DNA of 15,299 bases from Richelia sp. UBA3308. GTDB taxonomy: Bacteria > Cyanobacteriota > Cyanobacteriia > Cyanobacteriales > Nostocaceae. Each line of letters begins with the position of its first letter. The first letter of the stretch is position 1. The notes under the pieces were generated by a model. It searched no databases and was not told where the DNA came from. It worked only from the letters and a program-made list of their open reading frames with translations. The position numbers were made by a program, and so were the translations under genes. Shown piece after piece: positions 7,585 through 13,943 of the stretch. The stretch covers positions 1 to 15,299 of the forward strand of contig DESS01000025.1 in assembly GCA_002361335.1 (NCBI GenBank), in the 5' to 3' direction.

Positions 7585-7677
7585 AGGCGGAGCGTCTCCG
7601 GCGGAGCAGAGAATTAGTAGAATTCGGACGAGCAGGGTTATCACAAGAATGTATTCTACGGTAGGCGGAGCGTCTCC
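7585..7677. repeat. two direct copies of a GC-rich 15-base repeat
   Basis: AGGCGGAGCGTCTCC occurs at 7585-7599 and again at 7663-7677, standing out as GC-rich in AT-rich DNA. The surrounding gap 7313-7806 has no gene; the two short minus-strand frames there consist largely of this repeat. Confidence 0.7.
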
Positions 7678-7694
7678 CCTGCAATACGTTTAAA

Positions 7695-7757
7695 ACCTCA
7701 CCCTGACAACATCGGACATCTCTCTCCAAAGTATGATCGAGGGAAGAAGGGTGAGGT
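7695..7757. repeat. inverted repeat downstream of the monooxygenase gene
   Basis: ACCTCACCCT (7695-7704) and AGGGTGAGGT (7748-7757) are exact reverse complements with 43 bases between. It lies 50 bases past the stop codon of the monooxygenase gene (7807), so a stem could end or protect that transcript, but no T-run follows on the minus strand. Confidence 0.55.
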
Positions 7758-7806
7758 AAAATTTGTATTCCATCAAGGGTGAAAAGCGCTATATTTTGCT
7801 AATTAC

Positions 7807-8850
7807 TTAATTTTCACACATATTCTTCAATTTATTTAAATACGGTAAGCTTTCCATTACATAATCATAATCCTGAACAAAATCAATCAAACAAGCGAGT
7901 TCATTAACTCCTGCTTTCTCAAGTTCTTCGATTAACGGACGACAACTTTCTGGTGTACCAATTAAAGACCTACCTTTCATAAATCCTTCGACACCAAATA
8001 GTAATAAACTGTCTAAATCATCTTCGGAAAAGTCTTTCAAACTAACGTTTAAACCCATTCCTTTAGCAAGATTATCGAGTAATTCATAATGGGTTTTCAA
8101 GTAGTTACAAAATGGTCTTCTCACTTTTTCTTTGACTGTATTAATATCATCACCTAAAAAGGTATGAATCATCAGAGAAACTTTACCCGATTGGGGGTGA
8201 TGACCGTGTTTTTCTAAGGATTTTCGATAGAGTTTAATTTTGGGGATAATATCATCTAATGTTCCGGTAAGTAAGGAAGTTAAAACATTGGTACCAAGTT
8301 TACCTGCTTCCATAAAAGTTTCATTGGATTGACAGGTCATCCAAATAGGTAATTCTGCTTGAATGGGTTTTGGTAATGTTTTAATAGTAAAGGATTTTCC
8401 TGTAGCGTCTTGACGTTCAACAGCTTCACCTTTCCAAAGTTTTTTAACAATATCTACACCCTTCCACATATTAGCTTTGCGGTTTGCATGACTATCTTTT
8501 GCTAACACGAAATCATCAACTGTCCAACCGGATGCAAAAGCTATAGAAGCTCTTCCATTAGAAAGGTTATCTACCACAGCCCATTCTTCAGCTATTCTAA
8601 CTGGATCGTGTAATGGTAAAACACAGCTACCAGCACGAAGTTGGACTTTTTCAGTAATCATAGATAAGGCTGCTGCTGTTAAAGATGGGTTGGGATATAA
8701 TCCACCAAATGCATGAAAATGTCTTTCGGGTGTCCAAACAGCAGTAAAACCATTTTTATCTGCGAATTTTGCACTTTCAATAAGTAGTTTATATTTATTT
8801 GATTCGGCTAAGGAGCCATCACCATCGAAGTAAAATAAGCTAAAGTCCAT
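7807..8850 (-). CDS. LLM-class flavin-dependent monooxygenase of the PKS/NRPS-associated type
   Basis: A 347-residue luciferase-like (bacterial luciferase/F420-FMN TIM barrel) oxidoreductase. The opening MDFSLFYFDGDG (1-12), then GFTAVWTPERHFHAFGG (34-50), YPNPSLTAAAL, AGSCVLPLHDPVRIAEEWAV (73-92) and SNGRASIAFASGW (97-109) are characteristic of the MupA/Atu3640-type subfamily that occurs free-standing or embedded in PKS/NRPS enzymes. It probably uses reduced FMN and oxygen to oxidise the growing or finished polyketide; the exact reaction cannot be told. It follows the PKS genes in the same direction after about 330 bases of repeats. No strong ribosome site is seen. Family confident; role in this pathway inferred from context. 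Confidence 0.9.
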   Translation of the reverse strand: MDFSLFYFDGDGSLAESNKYKLLIESAKFADKNGFTAVWTPERHFHAFGGLYPNPSLTAAALSMITEKVQLRAGSCVLPLHDPVRIAEEWAVVDNLSNGRASIAFASGWTVDDFVLAKDSHANRKANMWKGVDIVKKLWKGEAVERQDATGKSFTIKTLPKPIQAELPIWMTCQSNETFMEAGKLGTNVLTSLLTGTLDDIIPKIKLYRKSLEKHGHHPQSGKVSLMIHTFLGDDINTVKEKVRRPFCNYLKTHYELLDNLAKGMGLNVSLKDFSEDDLDSLLLFGVEGFMKGRSLIGTPESCRPLIEELEKAGVNELACLIDFVQDYDYVMESLPYLNKLKNMCEN

Positions 8851-8886
8851 GAGAGTAATGAGTAATTGATAATTTGTAATTTGTAG

Positions 8887-8950
8887 GGTGTGTTAGGCGC
8901 AGGACAATTTTGATTTTTTATTAATATCTATCAATTTCGCCTAACGCACC
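8887..8950. repeat. foldback repeat upstream of the monooxygenase gene
   Basis: GGTGTGTTAGGCG (8887-8899) pairs with CGCCTAACGCACC (8938-8950) in 12 of 13 positions. It starts the block of foldback elements that fills the gap 8851-9179 between the monooxygenase and the PKS. Confidence 0.75.
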
Positions 8951-8966
8951 ATTTTAATTAACTGGT

Positions 8967-9061
8967 AATTGGTAATTAACAATGAAAATGATGGTGCGTG
9001 ACGCTCAAAACAAAATTATGATTACGTATAAAATTTCTCGAAGCGTCACACACCCTACAAA
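8967..9061. repeat. 95-base MITE-like foldback repeat, copy 1
   Basis: Copy 1 of a 95-base unit, 91 of 95 bases identical to 9081-9175 by eye. Inside it GGTGCGTGACGCT (8993-9005) pairs with AGCGTCACACACC (9042-9054) in 12 of 13 positions, with an AT-rich loop. It codes for nothing and no target duplication is obvious. The architecture suggests a non-autonomous mobile element or a dispersed palindromic repeat. Confidence 0.85.
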
Positions 9062-9080
9062 CACCATTTTATTTCCGGTT

Positions 9081-9175
9081 AATTGGTAATTAACAATGAA
9101 ATTTATGGTGCGTGACGCTCAAAACAAAATTATTATTACTTATAAAATTTCTCGAAGCGTCACACACCCTACAAA
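9081..9175. repeat. 95-base MITE-like foldback repeat, copy 2
   Basis: Second copy, in the same orientation and 19 bases after copy 1; foldback arms at 9107-9119 and 9156-9168. It ends five bases from the PKS stop codon, so a hairpin forms at once after translation of the PKS ends and may separate PKS from monooxygenase expression. Confidence 0.85.
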
Positions 9176-9179
9176 AAAA

Positions 9180-12100
9180 TTAACTTTCTAAATCAGTATT
9201 TCTCAAAATTTCTTCTACTTGCTCTGTTTCCATTTGTTCTATTTGTTCTAAAACATCGGCAATTTCTGATTGAACTGTGTCTTGATTGAGATTTTCGCTG
9301 ATTATTTTGGCAATTCCAGCAACAGTTGGAGACTCAAATAAAAATTGTCGCATTGGTAATTCAACATTCCATTCTTGACGGATTCGAGATACTGCTTGAA
9401 TTGCTAATAATGAATGTCCTCCCAATTCAAAGAAGTTGTCGTGAATTCCTACTTTTTCTATTCCTAATAAGTCTTGCATTGCTTCAGCAATTTTTTGTTC
9501 AATTTCGTTTCGGGGTGCTTCATAAGGTGTAGATAATTCGGGACGACTATAAGTATTTGATTGCTGCTGAGTATCAGTTAATTTTGTTTGGTTAGATTCT
9601 TTGATACGGGTTTGTAAATCTATGGGAGTGACAACAATTTGAGGGATTGCGGTTTGAGATAAAGTTCTTTCGGTGACTTCCCAAACTTCTGCAGGTGTCA
9701 TTGAATTGTCAAGTAATGCTGAACGAGTAGAAGTATTTTCCTCTGATTCTTCTTGTTGACAAGCATCCCAGTTAATGGATATCCATGGCGTGGAACCCTG
9801 TTTATTGCGCTCTCGTGCTAGGGTATCCATGAATATATTTGCACCTGCATAAGCTGCGAAACCGATTCCACCGACAATACAGGAAAGGGATGATTGGAGG
9901 AGGAAAAAGTCTGGTTTTTTGTTTTGTAATGCTTTTTCTAGAGTCAGCAAACCATAAACTTTGGAATTGAATTGATGTTCTATTTCATCGGTGTTGAGAG
10001 AATTTATCAAACAACTTGCTAAGTCACCCATCACTCCAGCATGGATTACTCCGTTTATTTCACCAAATTTTTGCTCTCCTTGATTGATAATTTCTTGGAT
10101 TTTGGCTTCATCTGTTAATTCTGTGCTGAAAAATAGTAAACCTTGACCAAGAGCAACTAAACCTTGTAATTTACGAATACAGTTACTAATTACATCATTT
10201 TGACCGTGAGTAGCTAACCATTTTTCCCAATCGTGTTTTTCTGGTATGCCAGAGCGTCCAATTAAGATAAGTTTAGCTTGGAATTTTTGGGCTAAATATT
10301 GAGCAAATACCAATCCTAAACCTTCTACTAAGTCTCCTGCAATTAAATAAACACCATTATTTTTTAAAGTTTGATTTAAGGGAAGACTGTTTATCTTGAC
10401 TTTTGGAAGTGGTAATGGTTCAAAGGTTTGTATCCAGCGATGATGATTTCTGTAAGCAACGATTGAATCAGGTGTAGGTGTTGTTAATTCTGTAATTAAA
10501 TGTTTTGCAGTGCTTTCTAAAGATGGATTATTGTTGCTGGGAATAACAACATCAATATTTTGACAGCGAATCTGGGGATACTCCTGGGGAATTACCTTAC
10601 ATAATCCCAAAATTGTTGTATCGCTTGGGTTAATTGTTTCTATTCCGACAACATCATGCAATTGATTTGTCACCACAGAAAGTTCCACAGTTGTGGAATC
10701 TTTATTTAAAGTTTGATTTTTCGCAATTGCTTGTGTCAGGAACAGTAAACTGTGAAATCCCCACTTTTGTTGCTGTTCAAAATCAGAGAATAACTCTTTG
10801 TCCGTTGCTAATTGCCATAAGTGTAGAATTTTTTGGGGATTTTTCCCAGATTTTCGCAAAATTTCAAATAATTTATCGTAATCTTCTCGATTATCGACTC
10901 TAATCGTAAAATTTTCATCCTGCTGGGAAAATTCCTTACCAGCTTTAACGATAATTACATCTTGTTCTAACTGCTGTAATTGTTGAGCGAGTTGTAAACC
11001 CAAACCGGATTCATCAACAAGTAACAACCAACATTTATTATGAGTGTAGGGAGAATTGGTTAGAGCTGCACAACGTTTCCAGGAAGGGAGATAAAACCAA
11101 TCAGCAATATCTGACTTTTTAGTCTTGTGTAAATTATCTTCCTGTGATAATGCACTATTTTTTTCAAGTTCAACCCAATAGCGTTTGCGTTCAAAGGGAT
11201 AAGTAGGCAAGGGAACTCTTTGTCGTTTCTCAACCCCATGAAAACCCTTCCAATCAACCTTGATACCCGACTTCCACAACTGTCCCAATGTATTTAAAAT
11301 TAAATCATGGTCAGATTTTTTCTCTTGGGGATGTCGTAATGAAGTAAATGAAGAAGCAGATTGTTTTTGATACCTTATAGCTTGTTTCGCAATAGTACTT
11401 AAAGTTCTTCCCGGTCCTACTTCTAATAAAATTGGTGATGACTGCTTTATACATTCGATAATTCCATCAAAAAAACGTACCGTTTTACGTAGATGATTTC
11501 CCCAGTAATTTGGATTTGTTGCTTGTTGAGGAGTAATCCAAGTTCCTGTAACGTTAGATATAAAAGGTAAAGAAGGTGGATTTAACTTTATTTTTCCGAT
11601 CTTTGTTACCAACGGTGTTACAGCCGATTCCATCATGGGAGAATGGAAACCATGGGAAGTATGTAGACGACGACAAGTAATTCCTTGAGCAGTTAAACTT
11701 TCTTCTAATTGCGCGATCGCATCATTGGTACCAGATACAACACACATATTTGATGCATTAATCACCGCAATTGTCAAGTCTGTATTTAAATATTGCTTAA
11801 GCTGTGATTCGGTTAAACTAACGGCTAACATAGCTCCAGGAGGACATTTTTGCATTAATTGTCCCCGCATAGCCACAATTTCTAAAGCATCTTCTAAAGA
11901 AAATACATTCGCGATCGCAGCTGCAACATATTCCCCAATACTATGTCCGATAGCTGCTTGGGGACGAATTCCCCATGACATCCATAACTTCGCTAAAGCA
12001 TATTCTATGACGAAAATGGCTGGTTGAGCGTAGATGGTGTCTGTAAGGGAGTGAGGGAGTGAGGGAGCGGAGGAAGCGGAGGGAGCGGAGGGAGCAGGGG

Positions 12101-13943
12101 GAGCAGGGGGGGTAGAGGGGGAAGGATAAATAAGAGTTCTTAAATCGAAACCGAGATGGGGTTTTAGAATTTTGCAGCAGTTATCTACAGTTTCTTGGAA
12201 TACTGATTGTGTTTCGTATAATTCTCGTCCCATGCTGGTGTATTGACTACCTTGTCCGGAAAACATGAAAACGAGGGTTTTATTAGCAGCTTGAGAAGTT
12301 TGAGTGATTGAGGAATTATCGTTAATATTACTCAGAGCTTGAATTGCTTGTTGATGATTTTGACAAACAATAAATCGTCTTAACTCTAGCGCTTGTCTTC
12401 CTATTTGTAAGGTATAAGCAATATCAGCTAAGTTTGTATCTGGATGGGATTTTAAATATTCTGAGAGATTATTTGTAGCTGTAGATAATGCTGTTGGGGT
12501 TTTAGCTGAAATTAATAACAGTTGCCAATTTTGGGAATGTAGAGACGCAAGGGTTCGCGTCTCTACAGGTTGCGGGGGTTCTTCCAATACCATATGAGCA
12601 TTCGTACCCCCCATCCCAAAAGAACTAACAGCAGCTCGTCGTGGTGTACCATTAGTTTCCCAATCGCGGAGTTGATTATTAACGTAAAACGGACTGTTAT
12701 GAAAATCTATTTGAGGATTGGGAGATTCAAAATTAAGACTGGGGGGAATTTTGCCATATTTTACTGCTAAAGCTGCTTTAATTAATCCTGCGATTCCCGC
12801 AGCTGCATCTAAATGTCCGATATTACTTTTAACTGAAGCGATTGCACAAAAATTTATTTCTTGAGTATGTTGACAAAAAACTTTATTTAATGCTGCAATT
12901 TCAATGGGGTCTCCTAATGCGGTTCCGGTTCCGTGGGTTTCAATATAACCAATAGTTTCGGGATTAATTCCAGCCTTTTTTAAAGTTGCTGCGATAACTT
13001 CTGCTTGTCCCGTGACGCTGGGAGCAGTTAACCCGACTTTTTGCGAACCGTCATTGTTAATTGCCGAACCTTTAATAACCGCATAAATACAGTCACCATC
13101 GGCTATGGCATCACTGAGTTTTTTTAATACGACAATACCGACACCATTACCAAATACCGTACCTTCCCCACGAGCATCAAAAGAGCGACAATATCCATCG
13201 GGGGATAAGACACCATCTGCTTGATAAAGATAACCAGATTTACCGGAAGCACCAACAGAAACACCACCAGCCAAAGCCATATCACACTCACCATTGAGCA
13301 AACTTTGACAAGCAAGATGGACGCTGACTAAAGAAGTAGAACAGCCAGTTTGTACCCCGCAACTAGGTCCAGTAAGATTTAATTTATAAGATACTCTTGT
13401 GGGCATTAATCCCATCACATTACTGACAACAGCTTGGACGTTATCAGTATTTGTTCTTAAATTTGAATTTAAATAAAGGTTAATAATATAACTATTGAGC
13501 GACGAACCGCCATAAACACCAATTGCACCATCGTATTGTTCTGGGTCATATCCAGCTTGTTCCAAAGCTGACCAAGCACACTCTAAGAATACACGATGCT
13601 GGGGGTCCATAACCTCAGCTTCCCTGGGAGAATAACCGAAAAAACTAGCATCAAAACCATCAAAATCCGGGAAACTAGAATAAGCTTTGACGTAATTAGG
13701 ACTATTTAAAGTATCAGCATCAACACCAGAATTCAAAAGTTCTTCATCAGATAAAAATTGAATAGAATTGACACCATTACAAAGATTTTGCCAAAACTCA
13801 TTAATATTATTAGCACCAGGAAAACGTCCAGCCATACCAACAATAGCTACACGTTCATTCTTGGATTTTTCAACAGCTTCGAGTTTAGTTCTAGCTTCCT
13901 TTAAAGCAGATAAAATTCGGTCTTGAGTAAATTCCTTAGTCAT
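9180..13943 (-). CDS. type I polyketide synthase, one module: KS-AT-KR-ACP
   Basis: A 1587-residue megasynthase. The N-terminal helix (1-30) is probably a docking segment. KS about 31-455: Cys201 (VQTGCSTSL), His337 (ETHGTGT), His377 (NIGHLDAAAG). AT about 555-870: Ser668 (GHSIGEY) and SHGFHS (763-768), which favours malonyl-CoA. A KR structural half follows (about 947-1180), then the KR catalytic half (about 1196-1400) with Lys1328, Ser1352, Tyr1365 and Asn1369 present. The nucleotide-binding loop, however, reads AGDLVEGLG (1202-1210) instead of a TGGxGxxG type, so NADPH binding is doubtful. ACP about 1478-1550 with Ser1511 (LGGHSLL), and an acidic C-terminal helix (1554-1587) for docking. 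No DH, ER, methyltransferase or thioesterase. The ATG overlaps the preceding PKS stop by 8 bases (ATGACTAA); GGGGGA (13952-13957) is the ribosome site. Two repeats are inserted in frame. Confidence 0.95.
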   Translation of the reverse strand: MTKEFTQDRILSALKEARTKLEAVEKSKNERVAIVGMAGRFPGANNINEFWQNLCNGVNSIQFLSDEELLNSGVDADTLNSPNYVKAYSSFPDFDGFDASFFGYSPREAEVMDPQHRVFLECAWSALEQAGYDPEQYDGAIGVYGGSSLNSYIINLYLNSNLRTNTDNVQAVVSNVMGLMPTRVSYKLNLTGPSCGVQTGCSTSLVSVHLACQSLLNGECDMALAGGVSVGASGKSGYLYQADGVLSPDGYCRSFDARGEGTVFGNGVGIVVLKKLSDAIADGDCIYAVIKGSAINNDGSQKVGLTAPSVTGQAEVIAATLKKAGINPETIGYIETHGTGTALGDPIEIAALNKVFCQHTQEINFCAIASVKSNIGHLDAAAGIAGLIKAALAVKYGKIPPSLNFESPNPQIDFHNSPFYVNNQLRDWETNGTPRRAAVSSFGMGGTNAHMVLEEPPQPVETRTLASLHSQNWQLLLISAKTPTALSTATNNLSEYLKSHPDTNLADIAYTLQIGRQALELRRFIVCQNHQQAIQALSNINDNSSITQTSQAANKTLVFMFSGQGSQYTSMGRELYETQSVFQETVDNCCKILKPHLGFDLRTLIYPSPSTPPAPPAPSAPSASSAPSLPHSLTDTIYAQPAIFVIEYALAKLWMSWGIRPQAAIGHSIGEYVAAAIANVFSLEDALEIVAMRGQLMQKCPPGAMLAVSLTESQLKQYLNTDLTIAVINASNMCVVSGTNDAIAQLEESLTAQGITCRRLHTSHGFHSPMMESAVTPLVTKIGKIKLNPPSLPFISNVTGTWITPQQATNPNYWGNHLRKTVRFFDGIIECIKQSSPILLEVGPGRTLSTIAKQAIRYQKQSASSFTSLRHPQEKKSDHDLILNTLGQLWKSGIKVDWKGFHGVEKRQRVPLPTYPFERKRYWVELEKNSALSQEDNLHKTKKSDIADWFYLPSWKRCAALTNSPYTHNKCWLLLVDESGLGLQLAQQLQQLEQDVIIVKAGKEFSQQDENFTIRVDNREDYDKLFEILRKSGKNPQKILHLWQLATDKELFSDFEQQQKWGFHSLLFLTQAIAKNQTLNKDSTTVELSVVTNQLHDVVGIETINPSDTTILGLCKVIPQEYPQIRCQNIDVVIPSNNNPSLESTAKHLITELTTPTPDSIVAYRNHHRWIQTFEPLPLPKVKINSLPLNQTLKNNGVYLIAGDLVEGLGLVFAQYLAQKFQAKLILIGRSGIPEKHDWEKWLATHGQNDVISNCIRKLQGLVALGQGLLFFSTELTDEAKIQEIINQGEQKFGEINGVIHAGVMGDLASCLINSLNTDEIEHQFNSKVYGLLTLEKALQNKKPDFFLLQSSLSCIVGGIGFAAYAGANIFMDTLARERNKQGSTPWISINWDACQQEESEENTSTRSALLDNSMTPAEVWEVTERTLSQTAIPQIVVTPIDLQTRIKESNQTKLTDTQQQSNTYSRPELSTPYEAPRNEIEQKIAEAMQDLLGIEKVGIHDNFFELGGHSLLAIQAVSRIRQEWNVELPMRQFLFESPTVAGIAKIISENLNQDTVQSEIADVLEQIEQMETEQVEEILRNTDLES
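12046..12125. repeat. homopurine tandem repeat inside the AT domain
   Basis: About 80 bases of GGGAGCGGA/GGGAGCAGG-like units on the plus strand. On the coding strand they are translated as a Pro/Ala/Ser run at residues about 607-632, between LRTLIYP and LTDTIYAQPAIF of the AT domain, where related ATs have a short loop. Length is compatible with the frame. Confidence 0.8.
12538..12567. repeat. palindromic repeat inside the KS-AT linker
   Basis: TGTAGAGACGC (12538-12548) and GCGTCTCTACA (12557-12567) are perfect inverted arms around an 8-base loop. The element is translated in frame as part of residues 459-469 (PVETRTLASLH), just after the KS domain ends in EEPPQ. It is of the same family as the intergenic copy at 5035-5065. 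Confidence 0.85.

Noticed and set aside
7456..7729. Two overlapping short minus-strand frames of about 60 codons
   Set aside because: They are made largely of the GC-rich direct repeats and have no conserved motif or good start.
8967..9175. Possible CRISPR array
   Set aside because: Only two units of 95 bases with an internal foldback and a 19-base gap; no series of short repeats with unique spacers and no cas genes.
8887..9175. Insertion sequence with transposase
   Set aside because: No open frame inside the repeats; at most a non-autonomous element.
11725..12027. Plus-strand frames inside the PKS (also 9326-9532, 10634-10903, 12570-12770)
   Set aside because: Antisense shadows of a well-supported PKS reading frame; no motif or ribosome site.
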